This document shows, one piece after another, positions 7,801-15,668 of a stretch of DNA of 64,000 nt; position 1 is the first letter of the stretch, and every line of letters starts with the position of its first letter. The position numbers and the translations under genes are program-made. The notes under the pieces were generated by a model. That model searched no databases, was not told the origin of the DNA, and saw only the letters and a program-made list of their open reading frames with translations. The stretch lies in the NCBI RefSeq assembly GCF_003385895.1, contig NZ_QRDQ01000008.1:1112354-1176353 (forward strand), read 5' to 3'. The DNA comes from Flavobacterium cutihirudinis (GTDB lineage Bacteria > Bacteroidota > Bacteroidia > Flavobacteriales > Flavobacteriaceae).

Positions 7801-10572
7801 ATTAATACAGATGCAAGCGGAAAAGGCAGTTTCCAATTTGCTTTAACTGATGAAGAATGGGGGCGTTATCTGATTCGTGTTGAAGATCCACAAGAAGGAC
7901 ACGCAACTTCTTTAACAGTGAATATTGATTGGCCAATTTGGTCGGGAAAAACGCGTAACAGAGACGCTTCTACAGCAAACATGTTAGTGTTTTCTACCGA
8001 TAAAAAAAATTATGCTGTTGGAGAAAAAGCGCAAATTTCTTTCCCGTCAAGCGAAGGTGGACGAGCTTTAATTTCAATTGAAAACGGATCCAGAGTAGTA
8101 AAAACGATTTGGGCTGAAACCAAAAAAGGAGAAACAAAAGTTGAGGTTCCAATTACTGGAGAAATGGCGCCAAATGTCTATTTTAATATTACGTTATTAC
8201 AACCTCACGCTTCTACTAAAAACGATTCGCCAATTCGTATGTACGGAATTGTTCCAATTGAAGTTGTGGATAAAAACACCATTTTGACGCCGACTCTTAA
8301 TATGCTGGATGTTCTTAAACCTGAACAGGCTTTTACAGTAAAAGTAGGTGAAAAATCAGGTAAAGAAATGACCTATACTATCGCAGTTGTAGATGAAGGA
8401 TTGTTGGATTTAACTCGCTTCAAAACGCCAAATGCCTGGGATAGTTTCTATGTTCGTGAAGCTTTGGGCGTAAAAACCTGGGACGTTTACGATGATGTAA
8501 TTGGTGCTTATGGTGGAAAAATAAATCAGATTTTCAGTATTGGTGGAGATCAGGATTTAGGCGGCGGAAAAGCTAAAAAAGCCAATCGTTTTAAACCTGT
8601 TGTATTATACTATGGTCCGTTTAAATTAGGAAAAGGAGAAACGAAATCACATCAGTTGAAATTGCCAAAATACATTGGTTCAGTGCGAACGATGGTTGTA
8701 GCGGGAGATGCAAATACTAGTGCTTACGGAAGTGTTGAAAAAGCAACTCCGGTTAAGAGCCCGTTGATGGTTTTGGCATCGTTGCCAAGAAAGATTTCGC
8801 CTTCTGAAAAAGTAACACTTCCAGTTACTGTTTTTGCGACCGAAAGTAAAATCAAAAACGTTTCGATTCAGGTAAAAACCAGCAACGGATTGAAAGTGAT
8901 GGGAAGTGCCGTTCAAAAACTAAGTTTCGCACAGCCAGATGAAAAAATGGCTTACTTTAATTTGGTTGTAGGCGCTGCAACTGGAATCGCAAAAGTTCAG
9001 GTAATTGCAACATCAGGAAATGAGAAATCAGTTTATGATGTAGAAATTGATATGACGAATCCAAATCCGGTTACAAGTATATTTACTGATGTTGTCTTAA
9101 CGCCGAATAGCAGTAAGACACTTTCGTGGAAAACGTTTGGAATTGCGGGAAGTAATAAAGCAAGATTAGAAGTTTCATCAATGCCGTCAATGAATTTGAA
9201 TGGAAGATTGCAATTCTTAATTCAGTATCCTCATGGATGCGTAGAGCAGACGACTTCATCTGTTTTTCCACAATTGTATTTGGGCGATGTGGCCGATATT
9301 GATAGTAAACGAAAAGATTTAATTCAGAAAAACATTGCAGCCGGAATTGCCAGATTGGGTAACTTCCAGTTATCAAATGGTGGAATGCCTTATTGGCAAG
9401 GAAATGCGATTGCAGATGATTGGGGAACTTCATACGCCGGGCATTTCTTAATTGAAGCGGAGAAAAAAGGATATGTATTGCCAATAAACTTCAAATCGAA
9501 ATGGCTGTCGTACCAGCAGAAAGAAGCGAAACAATGGCGTTTTGAACCGAAATATGGAAATGATTTGGCACAGGCATATCGTTTATATACTTTAGCTTTA
9601 GCCGGAAATGCCGATTTATCAGCAATGAATAGATTACGTGAAACGAAAAATATTTCTAACGAAAGTAAACTTCGATTAGCTGCTGCATATGTTTTGGCTG
9701 GACAAAAATCGGCTGGACAAAGTTTGTTTTTAAAAACAAGTATTGACGGTGATTCGGATGGATATAATTATTACTATTATGGTTCAAGCGAAAGAAATAG
9801 AGCAATGGCTTTAGAAACAATGCTTCTTTTAGATCAGAAACAAAAAGCATTTGCAACGGCGACTAAATTAGCTAAAGAAATGTCGACGAACCAATGGATG
9901 AGTACGCAGACAACGGCATATTGCTTGTATGCAATGTCGAAATTTGCAGTAAGTAACGGTCCAAAAGGAATCAACATTCAGTTTAGTAAAAACGGAAAAA
10001 GCGAGACGATAAATACAGGAAAATCAGTTGCAGATCGTAGTTTGTCTGTTGCTTCTGGCGCAAACAGTATTACGTTGAAAAACAATAAAAACAATACGGT
10101 TTATGTTCGTGTATTGAACACGGGAATATTGCCAATAGGGCAAGAAAATGCAGTTCAAAGTGATGTAACGGCTTCAATTGTTTTCAAAAACAGAAAAGGA
10201 AGTGTAATCGATGTTTCAAAAATTAATCAGGGAACCGAGTTTGTTGCAGAAGTTACGATTAAAAATCAAAGAGGAGAAAGTGTTCAAAATGTAGCGTTAT
10301 CGCAAATTCTTCCTTCTGGATTCGAAATTGTAAATACCCGTTTCACAGATTACGGAGATGCAGTAAACAACATTGCTGATTATATTGATATTCGTGATGA
10401 CAGAACGAATTTCTATTTCGGAATGAAAGCCAGAGAAACTAAAGTTTTTAGAATATTGTTAAACGCATCATATTTAGGAAATTATTATTTACCTGGTTTA
10501 CAATGTGAAGCAATGTATGATAATACATTCTTAGCCAGAACAAAAGGATTCTGGGTTGAGGTTGTGAAATAA
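4894..10572 (+). CDS. Alpha-2-macroglobulin family lipoprotein with thioester motif
   Basis: A 1,892-residue protein starting with GTG. A lipoprotein signal ends in FQSC (Cys about residue 19), so it should be a lipid-anchored envelope protein. The order is N-terminal MG-type beta domains, a low-complexity Val/Asp/Glu stretch (about 304-352), a very acidic Tyr-rich stretch (about 505-545), the A2M core around residue 1235 (GPFKLGKGETKSH, YIGSVRTMVVA), and the thioester motif CVEQ at 1449-1452 in PHGCVEQTTS, followed by the helical thioester domain. Family members trap proteases and are thought to guard the cell wall. The gene lies just upstream of pbpC, the classical bacterial A2M/PBP1C pairing. 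It is somewhat longer than E. coli YfhM. Confidence 0.95.
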   Translation: MKVKGLVLVFCVFFIFQSCGRKSAADFNSDFSLFKDYITSFTGGIVSSDSDIRVVLAFDKNDWKPNQELDSDLFDISPSVSGKVVALSTNTLAFIPEKKLKPGTEYQVTLNLDKLTAIPKEKEAELSKFNFTVKTVKQDFTINTADIQSYSKEYQYLNCVLKTADNIDIETAKKLVEAKHNGNDLKIKFDKNPASGKEFHFIIDSIQRQSEATNLEIIYDGNDFDIEQKGQIDFPITSINEFKVVKVEVPDGNNQSVLINFSEPLEKAQDFAGLVSIQNTNNLKFSTQGNLLKVYFTNQNAAKKGESTPAVVEEPVAMVVDTAAVVVDSSAVAVDTASVENIVEVVPDEEPEQVITGELLLEIFQGIESQYGKKLESNYSEKISFDQIKPNVRFIKNGTILPSSNNLKLNFEAVNLSAVDIKVYKIYKNNILQFLQYNELNGGQNLKKVAQPIAKTTLNLKESTLVNPTKWNTYALDLSKIIKPEPGAIYRVEFEYKKKYSLYKCETSDGNDEETEEEEVDENDVNYSGNSYDDYYYDDYEWRESQDPCSGSYYYNAKIATNILATDLGVIAKRGENKSYLFAVNNIVTTEPVSNARVDLYNFQQQKLATQATSSEGIASFQLDKFAYFAIVTLGDQSTYVKLDDGLSLSVSNFDVAGETLQKGLKGFIYGERGVWRPGDNLYLSFILNDMANKLPKSHPIKFRLNDPNGKTVYQAVQKTNDLNHYAFTVPTNSDAPTGNWEAMVSVGGAKFYKSIKIETIKPNRLKIKNTFSRKTLSSSYPNTDNLEVTWLHGAIAKNLNVEMQAKFSQQTTTFKGYEKFTFDDVVRQFSTEEINVFSGKLNENGKASVNIQPRLQGQAPGMLRASFITKVYEEGGDFSTDVMSTTYSPYKTYVGLKTPELNKYNMLETRANNRFEVVTVDENGRPKAVRNLEVRIYKVDWRWWWDSSSDNLSNYNSSNATTSYKSLMINTDASGKGSFQFALTDEEWGRYLIRVEDPQEGHATSLTVNIDWPIWSGKTRNRDASTANMLVFSTDKKNYAVGEKAQISFPSSEGGRALISIENGSRVVKTIWAETKKGETKVEVPITGEMAPNVYFNITLLQPHASTKNDSPIRMYGIVPIEVVDKNTILTPTLNMLDVLKPEQAFTVKVGEKSGKEMTYTIAVVDEGLLDLTRFKTPNAWDSFYVREALGVKTWDVYDDVIGAYGGKINQIFSIGGDQDLGGGKAKKANRFKPVVLYYGPFKLGKGETKSHQLKLPKYIGSVRTMVVAGDANTSAYGSVEKATPVKSPLMVLASLPRKISPSEKVTLPVTVFATESKIKNVSIQVKTSNGLKVMGSAVQKLSFAQPDEKMAYFNLVVGAATGIAKVQVIATSGNEKSVYDVEIDMTNPNPVTSIFTDVVLTPNSSKTLSWKTFGIAGSNKARLEVSSMPSMNLNGRLQFLIQYPHGCVEQTTSSVFPQLYLGDVADIDSKRKDLIQKNIAAGIARLGNFQLSNGGMPYWQGNAIADDWGTSYAGHFLIEAEKKGYVLPINFKSKWLSYQQKEAKQWRFEPKYGNDLAQAYRLYTLALAGNADLSAMNRLRETKNISNESKLRLAAAYVLAGQKSAGQSLFLKTSIDGDSDGYNYYYYGSSERNRAMALETMLLLDQKQKAFATATKLAKEMSTNQWMSTQTTAYCLYAMSKFAVSNGPKGINIQFSKNGKSETINTGKSVADRSLSVASGANSITLKNNKNNTVYVRVLNTGILPIGQENAVQSDVTASIVFKNRKGSVIDVSKINQGTEFVAEVTIKNQRGESVQNVALSQILPSGFEIVNTRFTDYGDAVNNIADYIDIRDDRTNFYFGMKARETKVFRILLNASYLGNYYLPGLQCEAMYDNTFLARTKGFWVEVVK

Positions 10573-10580
10573 AATTTATT

Positions 10581-10776
10581 AGCCACAGACATATGGATTA
10601 AAAAGGTTTTTAAAAATCTGTGATAATCAGTGTAATCTGTGGCTGAAAAAAGCTTTGTAAAAAGGTCTCCCGCAGATTTTGCAGATCAAGCAGATAAAAA
10701 TAAAATCTGCCAATCTGCGGAATCTGCGAGTAAAAAAACTTAGCGAACTTTGCGAATAACTTAGCGTCTTTGCGGT
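10581..10776. repeat. Intergenic block of three short palindromic or direct repeats
   Basis: Between the A2M gene and pbpC lie three units. AGCCACAGA (10581-10589) pairs with TCTGTGGCT (10636-10644). CCGCAGATT (10670-10678) pairs with AATCTGCGG (10712-10720). CTTAGCGaaCTTTGCG (10739-10754) is repeated as CTTAGCGtCTTTGCG (10760-10775). No open frame covers them. Similar word-like sequences recur at 13190-13230 and 21178-21210 and resemble dispersed intergenic repeats of Flavobacterium genomes. The distance suggests pbpC may still be read from the A2M promoter. Confidence 0.6.
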
Positions 10777-10791
10777 TAAATAATTACTACG

Positions 10792-13167
10792 TTGAAAAAT
10801 AAATTAAAAGCGTTTTTCCAACGCATCATAAACTGGATCAAAAGAAACAAAATAAAATCAGCAATTGCATTTATGCTCTTGCTGATTTACTATTTCTCAA
10901 TACCTCGAACTTTATTCAAAGAGCCTTACTCCACAGTTATAGAAAGTAAAGAGGGAGAATTACTTGGAGCTAAAATAGCCCGAGACGGACAATGGCGTTT
11001 TCCTGCGCAGGACAGCGTTCCGGATAAATTCAAAAAGTGCATCGTTTATTTTGAAGACGAATATTTCTACAAACATCCAGGTTTCAATCCCGGAGCGATG
11101 ATCAATGCTTTTAAACAAAATAAAAAAGCAGGAAAAGTAGTGAGAGGCGGAAGTACATTAACTCAACAAGTAATTCGATTATCACGAAAAGGAAAAAAGC
11201 GAACTTATTTTGAAAAAATTATAGAAATTATTCTAGCTACAAGGTTAGAATTAGGCTATTCCAAAGATGAAATTCTCGAAATGTACGCTGCGCACGCCCC
11301 ATTTGGAGGGAATGTAGTGGGGTTAGAAATGGCTTCATGGCGTTATTTTGGAGTGCAATCCAATCAATTATCTTGGGCGGAAAATGCTGTTTTGGCCGTT
11401 TTGCCCAATGCACCAAGTTTAATTTATCCAGGAAAAAATCAAATTAAATTATTAAATAAACGAAACCGATTGCTATTGAAATTGCATCAGGAAGGAATAA
11501 TTGATAAGCAGACATATGAACTTTCAATAGAAGAGCCTTTACCCCAAAAACCATACGATCTGCCTCAAATCGCACCGCATTTATTGCAGAGAGTGGCCAA
11601 AAATGAAGAAGGAACAAGAGTGAAAACCACGATTAATTATGCCTTGCAGAATAGAGTTAATCAAATTGCGAGATATTATTACAACCAATACAAGCAAAAT
11701 GAAGTTCATAATCTCGCGATTCTGGTAATTGATGTTCAAAATAGAAACGTAATTAGTTATGTTGGGAATTCTCCTGCAGATGTTGATCATCAAAAAGATG
11801 TTGATATTATTGATGCGCCTAGAAGTACAGGAAGTATTTTAAAACCACTTTTATACAGCGCAATGCTCGATGATGGCGAATTGTTGCCGAATACCTTAGT
11901 TGCTGATATTCCCACGCAAATTTCAGGATATACGCCTCAGAACTTTAATTTAACTTTTGATGGAGCAGTTCCTGCACATCGTGCATTATCACGTTCTTTA
12001 AATATTCCTGCGGTTTTAATGCTTCAGGAATTTACAGTAAATAAATTTTATGAAGAATTGCAAAAGTTCAAATTGAAGAATATAAATAAAACACCGGATC
12101 ATTACGGTTTATCGCTTATTCTAGGAGGAGCAGAAAGTAATTTATGGGATTTATGCAGAACGTATGCCAATCTTTCTTCAACAGTTAATTATTTCACTAA
12201 AAATAAAGGAAAATACAGAACCAACGAATTTACAGAACTCAATTATAAAACCGATTTTAAGCCTGATTTTGGCTCAGAAACTAATCAGAAGAATATTTTG
12301 GGTGCAGGATCAATTTGGTTAACGTACAACGCAATGGAAGAGGTTAATAGGCCTGAAGGAGATGAAGCTTGGAAGTTTTATGACAGTTCGTTGAAAATTG
12401 CTTGGAAAACCGGTACCAGTTTCGGAAATAGAGATGCGTGGGCCATCGGAACAAATTCAAGATATGTTGTTGGGATTTGGGTTGGAAATGCCACTGGAGA
12501 AGGACGGCCAACATTAACCGGAGTCACCAGCGCCGCACCAATTTTATTTGACGTTTTTAATTTATTGCCAAGACAAAGATGGTTTGATATACCTTATAAA
12601 GATTTAGCCGAAGTTGAGGTTTGTAGATTAAGCGGTTATTTGGCAAAGGACAATTGCCCAAAAATTAAACAATGGGTTTCTAAAAAAGGAAAATCAACAA
12701 AAGTTTGTCCTTATCACAGAACGATTCATTTAGATAAAACAGAACTGTTTCAAGTGAACAGCAGCTGCGAAAGTATCGAAAACATCGTAACGAAAAACTG
12801 GTTTGTACTACCTCCCGTTATGGCTTGGTATTACAAAAGTCAGCATATTGAATATTTACCTTTGCCACCGTTCAAAGACGGTTGTGAAGGAACTCAAGTC
12901 ACTACAATGGATTTTATTTATCCAAAAACAAACAGTAAAATCTATTTGACAAAAGATTTCAATAGTAAAGTGCAGCCTGTAATTTTAAAAGTGGCCTATT
13001 CTGAAAGAGATAAAGAATTGTTTTGGTATGTTGATGACGTTTATAAAGCAACAACAAAAACTTTTCATGAATTGCCAATTACGCCAACAACAGGAACGCA
13101 TTATGTTACGGTTGTAGATGCTTCTGGGAATGAAATTAGGCGTAAAATTGAAATAATTCGAGAATAA
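10792..13167 (+). CDS. pbpC: Penicillin-binding protein 1C (bifunctional)
   Basis: A 791-residue class A penicillin-binding protein that polymerises glycan strands and cross-links peptides outside the inner membrane. It starts with TTG (no suitable ATG upstream). A basic N-terminus precedes one membrane segment (about 22-42). The glycosyltransferase domain has FEDEYFYKHPGF (catalytic Glu about 89) and GGSTLTQQ. The transpeptidase has the SxxK serine at S348 in STGSILKP and KTGT at 539-542. The C-terminal region with VCRLSGYLAKDNCP and a final beta domain is the PBP1C-specific BiPBP_C type. It pairs with the upstream alpha-2-macroglobulin, as in many proteobacteria and Bacteroidetes. Confidence 0.95.
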   Translation: MKNKLKAFFQRIINWIKRNKIKSAIAFMLLLIYYFSIPRTLFKEPYSTVIESKEGELLGAKIARDGQWRFPAQDSVPDKFKKCIVYFEDEYFYKHPGFNPGAMINAFKQNKKAGKVVRGGSTLTQQVIRLSRKGKKRTYFEKIIEIILATRLELGYSKDEILEMYAAHAPFGGNVVGLEMASWRYFGVQSNQLSWAENAVLAVLPNAPSLIYPGKNQIKLLNKRNRLLLKLHQEGIIDKQTYELSIEEPLPQKPYDLPQIAPHLLQRVAKNEEGTRVKTTINYALQNRVNQIARYYYNQYKQNEVHNLAILVIDVQNRNVISYVGNSPADVDHQKDVDIIDAPRSTGSILKPLLYSAMLDDGELLPNTLVADIPTQISGYTPQNFNLTFDGAVPAHRALSRSLNIPAVLMLQEFTVNKFYEELQKFKLKNINKTPDHYGLSLILGGAESNLWDLCRTYANLSSTVNYFTKNKGKYRTNEFTELNYKTDFKPDFGSETNQKNILGAGSIWLTYNAMEEVNRPEGDEAWKFYDSSLKIAWKTGTSFGNRDAWAIGTNSRYVVGIWVGNATGEGRPTLTGVTSAAPILFDVFNLLPRQRWFDIPYKDLAEVEVCRLSGYLAKDNCPKIKQWVSKKGKSTKVCPYHRTIHLDKTELFQVNSSCESIENIVTKNWFVLPPVMAWYYKSQHIEYLPLPPFKDGCEGTQVTTMDFIYPKTNSKIYLTKDFNSKVQPVILKVAYSERDKELFWYVDDVYKATTKTFHELPITPTTGTHYVTVVDASGNEIRRKIEIIRE

Positions 13168-13189
13168 TTTCATCAAGAATTACATTAAT

Positions 13190-13230
13190 TTACACAAATT
13201 AATTCGTGTAAATTTGTGTAATTCGTGGCG
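13190..13230. repeat. Short inverted repeat after pbpC
   Basis: TTACACAAATT (13190-13200) pairs with AATTTGTGTAA (13211-13221) over a 10-base loop, followed by TTCGTGGC. The wording (GTGTAAATTTGTGTAATTCGTGGC, in pieces) echoes the GTGTAATCTGTGGC unit in the block before pbpC, so pbpC is flanked by members of one repeat family. Confidence 0.5.
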
Positions 13231-13246
13231 AAAAAAAAGCCATAAA

Positions 13247-13276
13247 AAAACCGCCCCGATGCATCGGGGCGGTTTT
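13247..13276. terminator. Bidirectional terminator between pbpC and the RNase gene
   Basis: A perfect 30-base palindrome centred at 13261/13262 with core CCGCCCCGATG / CATCGGGGCGG, flanked by A runs on the left and T runs on the right. It serves the convergent pbpC (plus) and RNase E/G (minus) genes. Confidence 0.93.
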
Positions 13277-13281
13277 GTTTT

Positions 13282-14826
13282 TTATTCTGAAATAACATTT
13301 CCTTTTTTATCATAGAAATGGTATTCTAAGTACGTGTAAGCGTCACGAGGTATGATTTTCACCCATTTCTTATGTTCAAAAAACCATTTTGAACGTAATG
13401 ATGGAAAACCTTTACTGAGGTATGCAGCCACAAACGGATGTGTGTTTAGTACAACTTTATTGTGGGTTTTTAAAAGTCTTTCTAAATCAGAGGTGATCTT
13501 GTCAATTATTAATATTGGTGCTTCAATTTCACCGTTGACTTTATTAGGATCTTCTTCTCTAGTTTTAATGTTAACTTCTGGTCTTACGCGCTGTCTGGTA
13601 ATTTGGACCAAACCAAATTTACTCGGCGGTAATATTTTATGCTTTGCTTTATCGTCGCTCATTTCTTCTCGCAAGAAGTCGAACAAAACTTTCCTGTTTT
13701 CAGGATTAGACATATCGATAAAATCAACAACTATAATTCCGCCCATATCTCGCAGACGCAATTGTCTGGCGATTTCAGCAGCAGCAATCATATTTACTTC
13801 CATGGCGGTATCTTCCTGGTTGGTTGCTTTGTTAGAACGGTTTCCGCTGTTTACGTCTATAACGTGCAGCGCTTCAGTATGTTCTATGATAAGATAAGCA
13901 CCTTTACTCATGGAAACAGTTCTGCCAAAAGAAGTTTTGATTTGTCTCTCTATATTGTATTTCTCAAAAATCGGAGTGTCATTTGATTGATAAAACTTAA
14001 CAATCGATTGTTTCGAAGGTGCAATTTCTTGCAGATATTCCTTCGTTTGATGGTACAACTCTTCATCATCTATTTGAATACCGCTGAAGGTATCATTAAA
14101 TACATCTCTTAATATTGAAGAAGCTCTGTTAAGCTCTCCTAATACTTTTGATGGATGATGAGCAGTTGGTAATTTTTTACACATTGCAGACCATCTGCCA
14201 AGCAGGTTCTGCAAATCTTTTTCTAATTCGGCTACGTTTTTGCCTTCGGCTACTGTACGAACAATAACACCAAATCCTTTAGGTTTGATCGATAGAACAA
14301 GTTTTTTTAGACGATCCTTTTCTTTTTTGTCTTCTATTTTTTGAGAAATAGAAACACGATCAGAAAAAGGAACTAGAACGATAAATCTTCCGGCAAGAGA
14401 AAGCTCAGCACTTATTCTTGGGCCTTTGGTTGATATAGGTTCTTTAACTACCTGAACTAAGACAGATTGATTGGCACTTAAAATATCAGTAATGATGCCA
14501 TCTTTGTCAATCTCTTTTTCAAACTGAAAGGTTTTTAGGGAGAAATCTTTTATTTTACCTGCGCTTACAAGTTTTATGAATTTCAGCTGAGAAGCTAGAT
14601 TTGGACCTAGATCATGATAATGTAAAAAAGCATCTTTTTCGAAGCCTACGTTTACAAAAGCAGCATTTAGTCCAGCAACCGGTTTTCTGATTTTGGCAAT
14701 AAAAATATCACCAACCTGAAAGTTGCTTTTTTCTTCTTCTTTGTGTAATTCAATTAGTTTTCCATCTTTTAATAAGGCAAAATCTACTGCTTCAGAACTA
14801 GATCTAATGATTAATTCTTTATTCAC
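13282..14826 (-). CDS. rng: Ribonuclease E/G family protein
   Basis: A 514-residue endoribonuclease for rRNA maturation and mRNA turnover. I use the GTG at 14826 (VNKELIIRSS), the family-typical start. An in-frame extension to 14907 reads through a CCAAAAA tandem repeat and is not convincing. The protein has an N-terminal S1 RNA-binding domain (VGDIFIAKIRKPVAGLNAAFVNVG), then the RNase core with the metal-binding aspartates in VVDFIDMSNPENR. The zinc-link cysteines (CxxC) that follow the core in E. coli RNase E are not present. Instead the stretch reads RPEVNIKTREEDPN. It is the last gene of the HU, small basic protein, RNase run. There is no long RNase E-type C-terminal scaffold. Confidence 0.92.
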   Translation of the reverse strand: MNKELIIRSSSEAVDFALLKDGKLIELHKEEEKSNFQVGDIFIAKIRKPVAGLNAAFVNVGFEKDAFLHYHDLGPNLASQLKFIKLVSAGKIKDFSLKTFQFEKEIDKDGIITDILSANQSVLVQVVKEPISTKGPRISAELSLAGRFIVLVPFSDRVSISQKIEDKKEKDRLKKLVLSIKPKGFGVIVRTVAEGKNVAELEKDLQNLLGRWSAMCKKLPTAHHPSKVLGELNRASSILRDVFNDTFSGIQIDDEELYHQTKEYLQEIAPSKQSIVKFYQSNDTPIFEKYNIERQIKTSFGRTVSMSKGAYLIIEHTEALHVIDVNSGNRSNKATNQEDTAMEVNMIAAAEIARQLRLRDMGGIIVVDFIDMSNPENRKVLFDFLREEMSDDKAKHKILPPSKFGLVQITRQRVRPEVNIKTREEDPNKVNGEIEAPILIIDKITSDLERLLKTHNKVVLNTHPFVAAYLSKGFPSLRSKWFFEHKKWVKIIPRDAYTYLEYHFYDKKGNVISE

Positions 14827-14889
14827 ACTGTAAATTTTTATCCGTGAATTGGTTGTCGGTTGTCTGTTGATAGTTGCTGGTAAATAAAA

Positions 14890-14912
14890 CCAAAAACCAA
14901 AAACCAAAAACC
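14890..14912. repeat. CCAAAAA tandem repeat upstream of the RNase gene
   Basis: Three exact CCAAAAA heptamers followed by CC. It lies between the RNase start (14826) and the small basic gene. It is too short and too simple for a CRISPR and is probably a slippage-prone spacer. Confidence 0.6.
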
Positions 14913-14976
14913 ATCAACTTCTACAAGGATGGATTAAACAATATTTTTAACAGGTATTAACCCGGAGGGAAAAGTT

Positions 14977-15072
14977 AAATTTCAATTTTTAAATTCCAAA
15001 TCCCAATTGAAATCGATGTTGATTTCTTAATTTTTGGATTTTGGATTTTCTTTTTTGGAATTTTTGAAATTT
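14977..15072. repeat. Long imperfect AT-rich inverted repeat
   Basis: The left arm at 14977-15000 (containing AAATTCCAAA) is matched imperfectly by 15051-15072 (containing TTTGGAATTTTTGAAATTT). The region between also alternates CCAA and TTGG words. It is non-coding. It probably folds in the transcript between the small basic gene and the RNase gene. Confidence 0.45.
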
Positions 15073-15100
15073 CCCAAATTTCAATGAACGTTTAAAAAGA

Positions 15101-15125
15101 AAAAAGTAGTTTAAAACTACTTTTT
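15101..15125 (-). terminator. Hairpin at the end of the small basic gene
   Basis: AAAAAGTAGTTT (15101-15112) pairs with AACTACTTTTT (15115-15125), overlapping the last codons and stop of the 30-residue gene on the minus strand and ending in a T run on that strand. It probably ends much of the HU/small-protein transcript before the RNase gene. Confidence 0.65.
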
Positions 15126-15209
15126 CTTTTTGTGGCGGTTAGCTCTCGCTCTTTTTTTACGTTTGTGAGTAGCTACCTTATGTCTCTTTCTTTTTTTACC
15201 ACTTGGCAT
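15117..15209 (-). CDS. 30-residue very basic ribosomal-type protein (bS22/mS38-like, AURKAIP1/COX24 domain)
   Basis: A short gene with ATG at 15207-15209 and TAG stop. The protein is MPSGKKRKRHKVATHKRKKR followed by ARANRHKKKK, more than half Lys/Arg/His. The pattern HKxxxHKRKKRARANRHKK resembles the short basic helix of bacterial bS22 and mitochondrial mS38, which binds the small ribosomal subunit. I recall similar Flavobacterium proteins annotated with the AURKAIP1/COX24 domain. It lies 28 bases downstream of HU on the same strand. Its conservation to the last codon and its own terminator support a real gene. It is easily lost in annotation because of its length. Confidence 0.75.
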   Translation of the reverse strand: MPSGKKRKRHKVATHKRKKRARANRHKKKK

Positions 15210-15237
15210 ATCGTGTCGATTTTATGATTAATTAATA

Positions 15238-15528
15238 TTATTTTGCTTCGTTGTTAGTTTTCACTCCTTCTACAAAAACTTTTGCAGGTTTAAACGCAGG
15301 AATATTGTGTGCTGGAATTTTAATTGTAGTGTTTTTAGAAATGTTTCTTCCAGTCTTTTCAGCTCTAGTTTTAACGATAAAACTACCAAAACCTCTTAGG
15401 TAAACATTGTCTCCAGTTTCCAATGAAGTTTTAACTTCTTCCATAAAAGTTTCTACTGTTGCTTGAACATCTCCTTTTTCAAGACCTAGTTTCTCTGAAA
15501 TTTTCGCTACGATATCTGCTTTCGTCAT
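15238..15528 (-). CDS. HU/IHF-family DNA-binding protein
   Basis: A 96-residue nucleoid protein that bends DNA as a dimer. It has the family N-terminus (MTKADIVAKISEKLGLEKGDVQATVETFMEEVKTSL in parts), the central GDNVYLRGFGSFIVKTRAEKTGRN and the arm segment with IPAHNIPAFKPAK. The intercalating-proline region is in NIPAFKP. A well-formed promoter lies upstream (15578-15609). It is first of a minus-strand run with the small basic protein and an RNase E/G enzyme, giving a gene-expression housekeeping cluster. Confidence 0.95.
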   Translation of the reverse strand: MTKADIVAKISEKLGLEKGDVQATVETFMEEVKTSLETGDNVYLRGFGSFIVKTRAEKTGRNISKNTTIKIPAHNIPAFKPAKVFVEGVKTNNEAK

Positions 15529-15577
15529 TTTCTTTCCTATTTTATTTTATAAATGATGTACTATTTTTTTGAGTTTG

Positions 15578-15609
15578 CAAATATAGGAATTAAAAAAATA
15601 ATTAATCAA
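15578..15609 (-). promoter_or_regulatory. HU gene promoter
   Basis: On the minus strand, TTG (15607-15609) is followed after 21 bases by TATATTTG (15578-15585), matching the Bacteroidetes -33/-7 consensus (TTG, 17-23 bases, TAnnTTTG). The start of HU is about 50 bases downstream. Confidence 0.75.
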
Positions 15610-15642
15610 GCTAAATCGTTAAATTTTAATTACATAAACATT

Positions 15643-15650
15643 TACTTTTG
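15643..15650 (+). promoter_or_regulatory. Candidate mutY promoter, -7 element
   Basis: TACTTTTG matches TAnnTTTG and lies 18 bases before the mutY ATG, divergent from the HU promoter. I see no good -33 TTG. Confidence 0.45.
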
Positions 15651-15668
15651 TTTTCTAAGTATTTTTAA

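Noticed and set aside
8680..9856. Minus-strand open frames inside the A2M gene
   Set aside because: They have unlikely composition and lie opposite a clearly coding, conserved domain.
14827..14907. N-terminal extension of the RNase E/G gene to 14907
   Set aside because: It would translate a CCAAAAA tandem repeat and repetitive bases; the GTG at 14826 gives the normal family N-terminus.
14890..14912. Tandem heptamers as a CRISPR array
   Set aside because: Units are 7 bases, contiguous, with no spacers and no cas genes.
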